Shown in pieces: positions 1 through 8,426 of a DNA stretch of 31,382 bases. The notes beneath the pieces were generated by a model. That model worked only from the letters and a program-made list of their open reading frames with translations. It was not told the origin of the DNA and searched no databases. Source of the stretch: a virus; IMG/VR virus record IMGVR_UViG_3300044974_001308, positions 1 to 31,382 of that record; one strand, 5' to 3'. Every line of letters starts with the position of its first letter. Positions within the stretch are counted from its first letter, which is position 1. A program made the translations under genes and the position numbers.

Positions 1-460
1 CCTAACAAACATAGATCACCTACAAATTTCTTCGCTTCTCTCTTTGCAGCTCTCATCGCTTACCAAATTAAACCTTCTAAACCGAAAATCGCTTATCCGT
101 AACTCAGGTTAACTAATAAAAAGTTTTTAGACTTAAGCCTACAAAATGCTGAAAAACAAGCAACTAAATTACCTTTTAAACAACGTTATTACAACGAAAT
201 AACAGATAATTTACGCAATAATTCTCCTCTCATTTTAACTAGGGAAGCTAACAGATTTTAATAATGGAGCTTACTCCGACAATCAAACTTTTAATCCACA
301 AAAATCCTTGATAACTTTGTGCATTACTCCAGCTGGGCTTGGATTTTAAAGCTTCCTTTAACTGCTTAAAAAACAGGCAGTTAAACAATCTTCTCTTGCT
401 TTAGCTAGTTGGACCAGCGGGCATAATTGTACAAAAACCTACGGTTATGAATAAGAACCC
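1..460 (+). pseudogene. frameshifted remnant of an unidentified protein gene
   Basis: No intact reading frame exists here, but coding-like peptides continue from one frame to the next on the plus strand. Frame 1 reads about 34 residues to a TAA near 103, then continues to a double stop near 262. The frame starting at 263 reads 27 residues (N-G-A-Y-S-D-N-Q-T-F-N-P...) to a TAA near 350. A third stretch near 381-460 reads A-S-W-T-S-G-H-N-C-T-K-T before a stop. This is the pattern of a gene that decayed through several indels. The family was not recognised; a dead transposase or Rickettsia-specific protein is possible. Its 5' end may lie outside the window. Confidence 0.45.
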
Positions 461-649
461 TAGGCATGACCAATTTTCGTTCAATGCACCTCAAAAAAGT
501 TAGGAAAGTCTAAGAACTATAGTCTATAATTAACCTTGATTAATTGCCAGAGTTTCTTTACTCTGAAAACCTAATAAAATCATTAATATTGGTTTTTTAA
601 TTGAGATGGTTAAGAAAACGGTCTTTTCTTTGGCTAGCTCAAAATGGCT
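461..649. other. intergenic stretch, nothing recognised
   Basis: AT-rich sequence between the decayed gene and the inverted repeat before the HEPN gene. No reading frame, tandem repeat or convincing terminator was seen. It presumably supplies the promoter of the gene at 681, since only ten bases separate the left inverted repeat from that start codon. Confidence 0.4.
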
Positions 650-671
650 TATCAACCCCATTCGTGTAAAA
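650..671 (+). repeat. left arm of a 22-bp inverted repeat flanking the HEPN gene
   Basis: The reverse complement of 650-671 matches 1530-1551 at 20 of 22 positions; the core shared by both is TTTACAC-N-AATGGGG-N-TGATA. The arms enclose exactly one gene, 681-1514. The left arm ends 9 bases before the start codon and the right arm begins 15 bases after the stop. They could be the ends of a small mobile cassette or of a lost insertion sequence; no transposase lies between them. Confidence 0.6.
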
Positions 672-680
672 TCCTAATTT

Positions 681-1514
681 ATGAGTCGCTTTCCTTGCAT
701 TAACGAAAATCATCTAGAAAATATAGCTCGTATTTTGGGAGATGAAATAACAGGATCAAAACTAACCGATATTTTTAAAAGACTTAGCATTATTGATAAT
801 TCAGGAGAAAGCACGAAATGGAGACGTGTTTATTATTCTTTATTAAATAGACAAAGGCAAGATCGTTGCGGGAATAATATAGCGGATTTTATTAAAACAA
901 TTTTAGCTCCAGCTATGTATCTTGGAAATGAAGAGAGATTTGAAGAAATACGTGGACAGGTAAATAAACTTCTCTCTTTTGATGGTTTAACATTAAATAA
1001 TAAAGGTGAATTTGAATTAGTTACAAAGGCAAAAACTATAAGTGATGCTGAAAAAAGAACTAGGACTCTTTCAAGTAAGCTACAGGGAAGGAATATTCAT
1101 CCTGAAGTCTTGAAGTTTTGCAAATTAGAGCTTCTACAAGATAATTATTTTCATGCCGTCTTTGAAGCAACCAAAAGTTTAGCTCAGAAAGTAAGAAAAT
1201 TAACAGAATTACAGTTAGATGGAGCGGAACTTGTGGATACAGCATTTTCTCTAAAAAGTCCTTTATTAGCTTTTAATACCCTGCAAACAGAATCAGAAAA
1301 GTCTGAACATAAAGGATTTGCCCTACTACTTAAAGGGTGCTTTTCTGCTATACGCAACCCAAGAGCACATGAACCTAAAATTTTATGGACAAATGATGAG
1401 CATGAGGTAGCCGATTATTTAACACTTATTTCTTTGCTTTATAGAAAACTAGATAATGCAGTTTTAATTCCGCAAGCTTCTCAGAAGGGTTCAGTAATCT
1501 TAAATAAACATTAA
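681..1514 (+). CDS. Ymh/TIGR02391-like HEPN-domain protein
   Basis: A 277-residue soluble protein. Its C-terminal third resembles the Ymh (TIGR02391) family: a helical stretch with F-E-A-T-K-S-L around residue 160, then G-C-F-S-A-I-R-N-P-R-A-H-E-P near 215-230. The R-N-P-R-A-H segment fits the R-x4-6-H signature of HEPN domains, whose active members are metal-independent RNases used in abortive infection and toxin-antitoxin systems. The N-terminal 130 residues are helical, with no recognised domain. It stands alone between inverted repeats and no antitoxin is adjacent. The C-terminal family call is fairly firm; RNase activity and a defence role are inference from the family. Confidence 0.7.
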   Translation: MSRFPCINENHLENIARILGDEITGSKLTDIFKRLSIIDNSGESTKWRRVYYSLLNRQRQDRCGNNIADFIKTILAPAMYLGNEERFEEIRGQVNKLLSFDGLTLNNKGEFELVTKAKTISDAEKRTRTLSSKLQGRNIHPEVLKFCKLELLQDNYFHAVFEATKSLAQKVRKLTELQLDGAELVDTAFSLKSPLLAFNTLQTESEKSEHKGFALLLKGCFSAIRNPRAHEPKILWTNDEHEVADYLTLISLLYRKLDNAVLIPQASQKGSVILNKH

Positions 1515-1529
1515 CTTAAAACCGTACCT

Positions 1530-1551
1530 TTTTACACAAATGGGGCTGATA
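1530..1551 (-). repeat. right arm of the inverted repeat flanking the HEPN gene
   Basis: Partner of 650-671 in inverted orientation, with two mismatches in 22. Next to it the bases GGGG-CTGATA-CCCC (1542-1555) can form a small hairpin, and 1564-1577 is a near-palindrome. There is no T-run, so this does not look like an ordinary terminator. It lies between the HEPN gene and the convergent end of the phage tail module. Confidence 0.6.
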
Positions 1552-1581
1552 CCCCTACTCGCCAAGCATATTGATATGCGC

Positions 1582-3585
1582 CTAGGTATGGGTTAATTGA
1601 TTTTTTAATTTCATCATATCCTGATAATATTTATTATATTGATCCCAATAATAGTCGGCTCTTTTTACTTCTTCTAAATATTCGGGCAAGTTCTTATTTA
1701 AGTTCTTAATTATTCTAATATTATCGGGCGTATTATCCGGTACGCCTAAGGAATGCTTAAGAAATGAGTTAAAATCACGGCTCGGATTAGACTTAGACCA
1801 TGAAAAAGCATTAACGCCATTGACGCTCGAGCTGTTATATAAATTATCCCTCTTTGCAGCCGCTTCCTTATATTGCTTAAGTCTTTCAAGATATAATTTG
1901 TTTAATCCTTGCTCTTGTGTTTTTAACTGCCTTACGCGCTCTTGCCTTAATCTCTCTTCTTCGGCTAGCCTTTGGTCTTCCCTCTCGGTTTCTTCTTCTT
2001 GCCGTGTTTTAAAATCTGTAGCTGAGTTGATTTCATTTCTAGAAGCCAGTTCTTTTTCTAAATTGCTATACCTATTTCTTAAATCAGATATGGAAGATAA
2101 GTCTATTCCCTGATTATTGAACTGTGGAAAAATGGTATTAATTCCCCCTTCCGCTCCTAAAGCGTATCCTATTCCTTTCGCATTGTTAAGTAACATTGGT
2201 TGCTGAAAGCTTTTTTCGTTTTGATATGCTTTATATAATTGTTCGTTGTTTTCCTGATCATTTTTCCATTTTTCTAAGCCTTTTAAATTGGTATTTTTTA
2301 TCTCACCGAGAGTGTTACTAAATTCCGTATTAGCTAATTGATCATACTCTCCGAGTTTACCTATTTTGTTTATGTCTTCATAATGTTTAGAGGCTATATT
2401 TTTTAGTAAATCATTTTTAACAAGATTGCCTCTTGAGCTAAGTGTTGCATCACTTAACTCTCTTACTCTATTGCTAACGGATTTTAAATGAGCACCGCTT
2501 CCATAAGTACCCTGTCTGATATATTTCGCATTTAGAGCATTTAAATCAGCTTCTAATTTTTTCCGTCCCTCATAATCAAGAGCTTCAAATTTAGGATTTA
2601 AGCTTTCAGGTAATCCTTCAACAACTTGATTAATAGAATTAGGCGTATTGATTACGTCTTTACGGGTTAATTTACGATCAAGATAGTTTTTATCTTGATA
2701 GGAAGGGCTTAACTCTTCAGCTAGTTTATATGACCTATCTAATGTCGGATTAATTGGCTCTACCAGCTTTCCTTGATAGACGGGTATGTTGGTTCTAGCA
2801 GAACTTTCCCATTCGCTAGGCGGTTTATTAGTATCTACTCCATAAGCTTGTAGAGCTTTTAATAATTGCCGTGCATTTAAAGTATTTAAATCAGGGTGAC
2901 CTTCTTCGCCGCTACCGATAGTATCTAGTACCTGCTGCAAATTCTGTAATCTTACATAAGGATCATTTCTTTCGGCTTCAAACCTAGCTTTTTCTGCCGT
3001 AAGTCCCTTGTTTATTATGCCGTGTTTCTGTTCCCCGTAGCCGTAAAGATCGCCGATTAATCCTTTCTCTCTTGCTTCTTTAGCTTTTGCAGATTGAGTA
3101 AGTGCCGTAAAAGCTGAGCGATTTTTCTTACCTTCTAATTCTTTTATCGGAGCATTCAAATTCTCTATATCAGAGCCAAGTTCGCCTAATTTAATACGTG
3201 CATCCTCATCCATTTTCTCTCTAAGTCGGGAAGAATAAGGAGCAAAATTTTGTCCGTATTGTCTGTTTAATTTGTCAAAAACTATGTTTTGCCCGAATCT
3301 ATTTTGTTTATTAGAAATGTCCTCGAGTATACTGTTTATATGTTCTCTGTTTAACCCGATATTTGAGGCATTAGTTAAGTTCTCTAACCCTGATTGATAA
3401 GGCATTCCTTTAGATAAACGCCTTTGTTCTAAGGCTTGCGCCCTTTGTGTTAAAGCAGACATAGGAGCAATAGTTTTACCGGGGTAGGGGGTATAATTAG
3501 TACCTGATAATTTACCGCTATCTCGAAGTAATATTCCTCTTGCTTTATTCCTTAATTCATCAAAAGATAAGCTGTTTTTTGACAT
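1582..3585 (-). CDS. large phage protein, probable internal/DNA-ejection or tail component
   Basis: A 667-residue, very polar, helix-rich protein, last in the six-gene minus-strand phage module. A Glu/Arg-rich coiled coil lies roughly at residues 510-580, with further Lys/Glu/Asn/Leu-rich helical stretches; there is no signal peptide and no clear membrane segment. ATG start with AAGG seven bases upstream, three bases after the preceding stop. In P22-like phages large helical ejection proteins follow the gp10-like gene, and position, size and composition fit that role. No sequence motif confirms it, so the function is inferred from gene order. Confidence 0.55.
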   Translation of the reverse strand: MSKNSLSFDELRNKARGILLRDSGKLSGTNYTPYPGKTIAPMSALTQRAQALEQRRLSKGMPYQSGLENLTNASNIGLNREHINSILEDISNKQNRFGQNIVFDKLNRQYGQNFAPYSSRLREKMDEDARIKLGELGSDIENLNAPIKELEGKKNRSAFTALTQSAKAKEAREKGLIGDLYGYGEQKHGIINKGLTAEKARFEAERNDPYVRLQNLQQVLDTIGSGEEGHPDLNTLNARQLLKALQAYGVDTNKPPSEWESSARTNIPVYQGKLVEPINPTLDRSYKLAEELSPSYQDKNYLDRKLTRKDVINTPNSINQVVEGLPESLNPKFEALDYEGRKKLEADLNALNAKYIRQGTYGSGAHLKSVSNRVRELSDATLSSRGNLVKNDLLKNIASKHYEDINKIGKLGEYDQLANTEFSNTLGEIKNTNLKGLEKWKNDQENNEQLYKAYQNEKSFQQPMLLNNAKGIGYALGAEGGINTIFPQFNNQGIDLSSISDLRNRYSNLEKELASRNEINSATDFKTRQEEETEREDQRLAEEERLRQERVRQLKTQEQGLNKLYLERLKQYKEAAAKRDNLYNSSSVNGVNAFSWSKSNPSRDFNSFLKHSLGVPDNTPDNIRIIKNLNKNLPEYLEEVKRADYYWDQYNKYYQDMMKLKNQLTHT

Positions 3586-3588
3586 GAT

Positions 3589-4692
3589 TTAAAACCTTAT
3601 AGGTGTTCCGGAAAATTGCGGATTATTATAGTAATTGAGCCATCTACCGGTACGTGCGTATTCGTCGGGATTACTAACTCTACTATAAATAGGTTCAATA
3701 TCTATTCGCTCCTCCGGTGTAAATTTTTTGCGGGCATTTCGCCGTCTTGCTTGTTCTAATTGAAGTTCGTATTGCTCCTGTGCTGCCATTTCTTCAGGAG
3801 TTAAACGTTGAGCTAGCATTTTCTCCTTTAATTCCTTACCTTCTTGTGCTGCCGATTTAGGTTTTGGTTGATTAAATCTATCATATAAACTAAGACCCGT
3901 ACTACCAAGAGCTAATAGGTTCTTAGGTTTACTTAAAAAGTTCATACTATTATCTTGTAGTTTATCAAGAAAACTCATGTCGTCTTTTTTCTTTTCTTTA
4001 GCAAGAAGGTATTGCAAATAACTCTCCGTGTCATCACCGGCAGATATTCCTTTCCCCTTTTTCGGTTTATCACCGCCTATACTAGATAAAGCTGATCCAC
4101 CGGCTAAATAATCAGAAGTGCCGAGTGATTTTTCAGCTCCGGTAAACGGCAGTCCAAGTCCTCTAACTCCTCCGCCAACTTGAGCCATGTTACCAAACCA
4201 ACTGCCCATATTATTACTGCCGTAATTTTGAAGAGCCTGCCCAATAGAATTAGCACCGAGTTTAGTTAAACCTTGTCCTGCTAAGTTACCTACCATTGGT
4301 AATGCTGTTCCATACCCGGCACCTTTTAAAGCTCCATAAAGGGGGTTTTCTCCATCACCGCGTATAGCAGATCTAGCAGCTCCACCTAAAGCTCCTCCAA
4401 GCGGACCGCCAAAAATAGCAGCTGCCGTACCGATTGTATCGGCTATGGTACGTTTTGGGTTTTTAAAAGTTTTACTTATTGTTTTACTGGGGTTTTTAAA
4501 GAAATTTCTTACTCCCCTAAAAAAATATTCAGGAAGTCCGGTAGCAGGGTTAATGCTGCCGCTACCGCCCATCTTCTTAAGCATTATAGCCTCTAACGGA
4601 TTAACGTGAGCAAGCTCAGTATCGCCGTTCCGTCCTTTCTTTTTTATTTGCTTTAAAAGGCAATTAATATCTTTTTTGTTATATTTTTTCAT
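3589..4692 (-). CDS. phage internal (DNA-ejection-type) protein with glycine-rich hydrophobic region
   Basis: A 367-residue protein. The N-terminus carries M-G-G-S-G-S-I-N-P-A-T-G-L-P-E-Y-F-F (about 41-58), a motif I associate with internal virion proteins of podoviruses and other tailed phages. A Gly/Ala-rich hydrophobic segment follows (about 85-150: I-F-G-G-P-L-G-G-A-L-G-G-A) and could insert in a membrane, then a charged C-terminal half with an E-Q-A-R-R-R-N-A-R-K-K cluster. This layout suits a virion protein ejected with the DNA to help it cross the cell envelope. The start overlaps the stop of the 92-residue gene, so the two are probably translationally coupled. Role by motif and gene order only. 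Confidence 0.6.
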   Translation of the reverse strand: MKKYNKKDINCLLKQIKKKGRNGDTELAHVNPLEAIMLKKMGGSGSINPATGLPEYFFRGVRNFFKNPSKTISKTFKNPKRTIADTIGTAAAIFGGPLGGALGGAARSAIRGDGENPLYGALKGAGYGTALPMVGNLAGQGLTKLGANSIGQALQNYGSNNMGSWFGNMAQVGGGVRGLGLPFTGAEKSLGTSDYLAGGSALSSIGGDKPKKGKGISAGDDTESYLQYLLAKEKKKDDMSFLDKLQDNSMNFLSKPKNLLALGSTGLSLYDRFNQPKPKSAAQEGKELKEKMLAQRLTPEEMAAQEQYELQLEQARRRNARKKFTPEERIDIEPIYSRVSNPDEYARTGRWLNYYNNPQFSGTPIRF

Positions 4693-4967
4693 TTTTTATC
4701 CCTACTTGTAATCATAATAATATATACGGCTTTTGCCCAATCTTCCCAGCTTTTAAATAAATCGGCTTTTTTACTTCCTTTAGCTGTAGTTGCTGCCGGA
4801 ATAGCATTCTTTCTAAACACTCCAATCCCGGCAATTTTATTAGCCCATTCCTGCCATTCTTCAGTTTCTCTCGGTACCGGTAATCTTTCGTTTCTATATA
4901 TTCTAATTAGCTCTGCTGCCCATCCATTAAAACTTATATATTTAGGAAAAGGAAGATTACTGATCAC
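4689..4967 (-). CDS. small phage protein of unknown function in the tail module
   Basis: A 92-residue soluble protein starting at a GTG that overlaps the upstream gp10-like stop in a GTGA arrangement, which strongly favours this start. It is rich in Trp (F-N-G-W, E-W-Q-E-W, S-W-E-D-W) and ends in a basic tail. The family was not recognised. Its fixed place between the gp10-like gene and the ejection-type gene, with overlaps at both ends, suggests a minor virion or assembly protein. Confidence 0.65.
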   Translation of the reverse strand: MISNLPFPKYISFNGWAAELIRIYRNERLPVPRETEEWQEWANKIAGIGVFRKNAIPAATTAKGSKKADLFKSWEDWAKAVYIIMITSRDKK

Positions 4968-6535
4968 TGATTATCTCCCTCCTTAAAATTAATTAAAATA
5001 TTCCCTACATTATAAGGATAGACGCAGGCAAAAGTAATAGTCATAAATCTTCCTGAAACTCTAAAATCTATTTTACCGGAACTATTTGCTGGATATAAAT
5101 CAAAATTAACCGGCTCAATAGACGTTTTTGAAGTAGTCGCATATTTTATATAACTTACTCCGATAACTAATGTATCATTAGCAGTTCTAGTATATCCTTC
5201 CGGAGCAGGAAAATCAGGCTCTATTTGATCAAGAACTATATATTTATCTACCGTATTGCCGTTTTTAGCTGGGTTAAAGGCAACAAAACCAAAATATGGG
5301 GTAGTAAAAAATGAAGGGATATTATAGTGTAACCTGTCTCTTCTAACTTCATCGTATCCCGTTTCCTGTTTCCATATAGCTTTGTAAGAATTATCAGGGT
5401 TATACGGGTAATTTGCAGAACTATCGCCAAAACTGAATATATCCCCCGTTGCTTCATATACGAAGGCGCAGTCTCTAGCAACTGCCGTATCATACCAGCT
5501 ATTTTCTCTAACATTATAAACAAGCTCTCTGGTACAACCAACATCAGCTCTGTTTCTATAACGCTTTTCCGGATAAGCCCATCTGATCTCACCGTACCGA
5601 GCTACTTTATAGCCATAGATTTTTTGTCTTTTTGTTAGGTCGACATTTTCTAAGAAAAACTGAAAATTAACGTCATTCTTTATACTATCGACTATCCCGT
5701 TATAAACAAAGGCACGATCCGTTCCAAGCCAAAAGAATAAACTATCATACTGCACTATACACCGGAAAGACATTACCGATGAATTGTTTGTTACTACTTC
5801 TTTTTGAAAATCAAAGAGAACTTGAGCATCGCTACCTGCCACATTGGTTAAATATATTACGGAGTTTTCAGTCCAGAATAAAAAACTAGGTGCATTCGTA
5901 CCGCCTCTAATACTTGCTCCAAAAATAAGTTTGTTTTCAGATATGGCTTCCTTCCCTGCATCATCCCCCTCAAAATTAAGTGGATCGCTTGTTCTACTCC
6001 AAAGTAAAGTACCGTTATTGCCGTATAAAAACAAACACGGATTAGAATACAATATACCGCCCGAAGCAGGAACCTCCTGCAGAACTTCAAAAGGGTCATC
6101 TTCATCTAAATATTGCCAGGATAAAGTACCGTTAACATTACTTAACATGTTACTTCCGTTAGAGGTAATAAGTAAGCCGTATGCAGCTCTACCGTCCTTG
6201 ATAAATTTAACCCCTTGCCATGTTCTGCTAAGGTTATTATCAAGTCCTGCAAGAACTTGTGTATCGTTACTAATATTAGTTAAGCTATCATTAACAATAC
6301 AGCGATGGACAGCATTAGTAGTAGCGTAAATTAGAATGGGATTTGTTCCGTTAAAATACATATCTAAAAACGTTATGCCGTCTAAAGGATCGGGAGCTAC
6401 TAATTCCCGTTGTCCTTTCATCTTTCTTATTTTACCGCCGACAAATCTTATCCATTGACCGTCTATGCAGTACTCATCTTGAAAATCTCCCCCGTCTCGT
6501 TGGATACCCGGTTTATAAACAAACGGTACACGCAT
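4964..6535 (-). CDS. P22 gp10-like packaged-DNA stabilisation / tail hub protein
   Basis: A 523-residue beta-rich protein with no signal peptide or membrane helix. The start, M-R-V-P-F-V-Y-K-P-G-I-Q-R-D-G-G-D-F, is the type seen in phage DNA-stabilisation proteins, and the body has repeated short strands of the kind W-T-E-N-S-V-I-Y-L and D-R-A-F-V-Y-N-G that suggest a propeller-like fold. In P22 the gp10 ring closes the head after packaging and links the gp4 adaptor to the tail needle and spikes. The gene directly follows a probable adaptor gene, sharing one base (TAATG), as in P22-like order. No portal, capsid or terminase genes precede it here. Confidence 0.6.
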   Translation of the reverse strand: MRVPFVYKPGIQRDGGDFQDEYCIDGQWIRFVGGKIRKMKGQRELVAPDPLDGITFLDMYFNGTNPILIYATTNAVHRCIVNDSLTNISNDTQVLAGLDNNLSRTWQGVKFIKDGRAAYGLLITSNGSNMLSNVNGTLSWQYLDEDDPFEVLQEVPASGGILYSNPCLFLYGNNGTLLWSRTSDPLNFEGDDAGKEAISENKLIFGASIRGGTNAPSFLFWTENSVIYLTNVAGSDAQVLFDFQKEVVTNNSSVMSFRCIVQYDSLFFWLGTDRAFVYNGIVDSIKNDVNFQFFLENVDLTKRQKIYGYKVARYGEIRWAYPEKRYRNRADVGCTRELVYNVRENSWYDTAVARDCAFVYEATGDIFSFGDSSANYPYNPDNSYKAIWKQETGYDEVRRDRLHYNIPSFFTTPYFGFVAFNPAKNGNTVDKYIVLDQIEPDFPAPEGYTRTANDTLVIGVSYIKYATTSKTSIEPVNFDLYPANSSGKIDFRVSGRFMTITFACVYPYNVGNILINFKEGDNQ

Positions 6536-7200
6536 TAGTTATTATCTCTTATTATCGTTCTATCGGCACTTCTATTGGTATTGATATTATTTATAGTTGC
6601 CAGCTCCTGATCAAACATGGATTGATACTTTGCTCTTTTTTCTTCGTTATCAAGAAACAAACAAGCTTCAATTAAACATGAATATAAAAGTAAATCGGGA
6701 TATCGCTGCGTTAAAAAGTTAGTAGAATTATCTGCATTAAATAATGGAATACCTCGGTATATAACATCAAAATTATAAGTTGCATCGCTTACAGGAGCAA
6801 AAAACCATCTAAATTGACCATAAGTATTTGCTAATTGGTTATTATTAACATTTGCAGTATGATCAGCATAATACTTTGGTCTAGCTCTTGTTGCATTCTG
6901 ATAAAACGGCCAATAAGTTCTACAAAATTCATAAGATCGCAATTGAAGAAAGTATACATTAAAGTTAGCATCATACATTTGAATGCTGACTGTATCTAAC
7001 CAATTACCCGGTTTGTTCAAAATAAAAGTTCCGGCAGGAATATTCCTAAAAGTAGTGATGATCTCAAATCCTAAATCCTTGGCGTTATTATATACTCTAA
7101 TTATCCCTTGCCGGATAAGATCGGGTATCTTAGTGACATAAGGAGCATCGCTACGTAGCATGTAGGTCTGCATATCAGAGGTTAAAGTAGTGTAATCCAT
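6535..7200 (-). CDS. phage head-tail adaptor (gp4-like) protein
   Basis: A 221-residue protein with an N-terminal helical part (M-D-Y-T-T-L-T-S-D-M-Q-T-Y-M, then I-P-D-L-I-R-Q-G-I-I-R-V-Y) resembling phage adaptor proteins that dock under the portal ring. The middle is beta-rich and the C-terminal helices contain L-L-L-Y-S-C-L-I-E-A-C-L-F-L, also typical of the adaptor family (Y-..-E-A-..-F-L-). It sits immediately upstream of the gp10-like gene with a one-base overlap, matching podovirus order. ATG start; weak ribosome site. Family call moderately confident from N-terminal pattern and order. Confidence 0.6.
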   Translation of the reverse strand: MDYTTLTSDMQTYMLRSDAPYVTKIPDLIRQGIIRVYNNAKDLGFEIITTFRNIPAGTFILNKPGNWLDTVSIQMYDANFNVYFLQLRSYEFCRTYWPFYQNATRARPKYYADHTANVNNNQLANTYGQFRWFFAPVSDATYNFDVIYRGIPLFNADNSTNFLTQRYPDLLLYSCLIEACLFLDNEEKRAKYQSMFDQELATINNINTNRSADRTIIRDNN

Positions 7201-7206
7201 TATCGT

Positions 7207-7515
7207 TTAAATCTCTGTAATTCTAATAGGATAAATTGCTTCTACTATTTTCTTTTTTGTTAAATAGAGCGGTGTTTTATAACCTTTTACGTCTTCATAA
7301 GTATCATCGCCATTTGCCCATTTTACCTGAAAATCAAGTACGTATTTAACTCCTCCCGGTAAATGCCATGGGGTTTGTCTTTGAAAGAATTTAACCTCTC
7401 CCGTTTGCTGGAGTATTTTTAGTTCATTATATCTTTTGAGTTCCTTTTTAGAGGCAAATTTAAAACCGTCCTGCTGGCAAGGTTTAGCTTTGAATTTATG
7501 TCTTACAATGGCCAT
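7207..7515 (-). CDS. DUF1064 family phage nuclease-like protein
   Basis: A 102-residue protein matching the DUF1064 pattern: F-A-S-K-K-E-L-K-R-Y-N-E-L near residues 20-32, D61-F-Q-V, then Y-E-D-V-K-G (73-78) and K-T-P-L-Y. Glu25, Asp61 and the E-D-V-K group have the spacing of a PD-(D/E)xK-type nuclease; DUF1064 proteins are common in phages beside replication or packaging genes. I chose ATG at 7515; an upstream TTG at 7524 adds three residues but has no better ribosome site. First gene of the minus-strand phage module, seven bases before the adaptor. Family likely, activity inferred. Confidence 0.7.
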   Translation of the reverse strand: MAIVRHKFKAKPCQQDGFKFASKKELKRYNELKILQQTGEVKFFQRQTPWHLPGGVKYVLDFQVKWANGDDTYEDVKGYKTPLYLTKKKIVEAIYPIRITEI

Positions 7516-7552
7516 GATATCCAATTTAGCTTCAAGTATTTTTACATACCTA

Positions 7553-7558
7553 ATTATA
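7553..7558 (-). promoter_or_regulatory. candidate -10 box of the phage tail module
   Basis: On the minus strand this reads TATAAT, 38 bases upstream of the first gene of the module. No good -35 match lies at the usual distance, so the promoter is tentative or needs an activator. Confidence 0.3.
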
Positions 7559-7657
7559 ACTAAAAATAACCGTAATCTCTAGTACCAACGACATTTTTAA
7601 GAGGGATACTTCAAAAAAAATGATCTTAATTATTTTTATATAAGACGTTATAATATC

Positions 7658-7710
7658 TTGTAGTTATGATATTAAACATGTATACTATTGTGATGTTATG
7701 GTGTTATAGT
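7658..7710 (+). promoter_or_regulatory. candidate parA promoter with operator-like repeat
   Basis: TTGTAG at 7658-7663, a 17-base spacer and TATACT at 7681-7686 form a plausible promoter 60 bases before parA. Just downstream, GTTATGGTGTTATAGT (7695-7710) overlaps the expected transcription start. A related motif, GGTATGGTATT followed by GTAACACTATAG, occurs at 8684-8706 after the RHH gene. This suggests autorepression by the RHH protein, as in ParF/ParG-type cassettes, with the repeats possibly also serving as centromere. Confidence 0.45.
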
Positions 7711-7745
7711 TTTATGGTTACAAAAATCAATAATAAAGAGTTTAA

Positions 7746-8426
7746 ATGATAATATTAGTCGGCGGAGAAAAGGGCGGCACAGGTAAATCAACGATAGCAA
7801 CAAATCTTGCTACTATGCGAACTATGAAAGGTGTAGATACTTTGTTGTTTGATATCGATCCTCAAAAAACTTCAACTTTTTGGGCATCAAGGAGAGATGA
7901 AAATAATCTTTCTCCAAGAGTTGTTAGTTGTCAAAAAATACTTGATAGTCGCATTTTAAACGCAGGGGTAGTTATTAGGAATGAATTAAAAGCATTAATG
8001 TCCAAATATGAAAATATAATAGTAGATGCAGGAGGAGCAGCAAGTGAAGTATTAAGAGCTGCTATGACGATGGCAGATATATTAATTTTACCTCTTATGC
8101 CGTCATCATTTGATATATGGACTTTAGGAACGGTAAATAACTTAATATCGGAAGTAAAACATACTAATCCTAATATAATTGCAAAAGTTGTATATAACAA
8201 AGTAGCTCCTCATCCTCAAACCGCAAAATCTGAAATGGAAGAAAGTAACGAAATATTAAGTGATTTTGAGAGTATTAAAAGGTTTGATACGATTTTAATA
8301 TATAGAGTAGCAATTAGAAGGTCACAAAGTAAGGGGCAAGCTATAGTGGAATATAGACCATTAGACGATAAAGCTAATGAAGAAATTAATTCTTTATATA
8401 GAGAGGTATTTAATGAATCAAGATAA
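7746..8426 (+). CDS. parA: ParA-family partition ATPase (small, ParF-like)
   Basis: A 226-residue ParA/MinD-type ATPase without an N-terminal DNA-binding domain. The deviant Walker A motif K-G-G-T-G-K-S is at residues 9-15, A' is D-I-D-P-Q-K (about 38-43), and the Walker B region is I-I-V-D-A-G-G-A (about 93-100). Such ATPases pull replicons apart by dynamic binding to the nucleoid, guided by a centromere-binding partner. The next gene, overlapping by 14 bases, encodes a ribbon-helix-helix protein, the standard ParG-like partner. ATG start after an A/G-rich stretch. Nearly certain as a ParA; the exact replicon it serves is not known, since a second parA lies at 19999. Confidence 0.9.
   Translation: MIILVGGEKGGTGKSTIATNLATMRTMKGVDTLLFDIDPQKTSTFWASRRDENNLSPRVVSCQKILDSRILNAGVVIRNELKALMSKYENIIVDAGGAASEVLRAAMTMADILILPLMPSSFDIWTLGTVNNLISEVKHTNPNIIAKVVYNKVAPHPQTAKSEMEESNEILSDFESIKRFDTILIYRVAIRRSQSKGQAIVEYRPLDDKANEEINSLYREVFNESR

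Noticed and set aside
5844-6329. Plus-strand frame of 161 codons opposite the gp10-like gene
   Set aside because: Antisense to a well-supported phage gene packed by overlaps on both sides; no independent signal.
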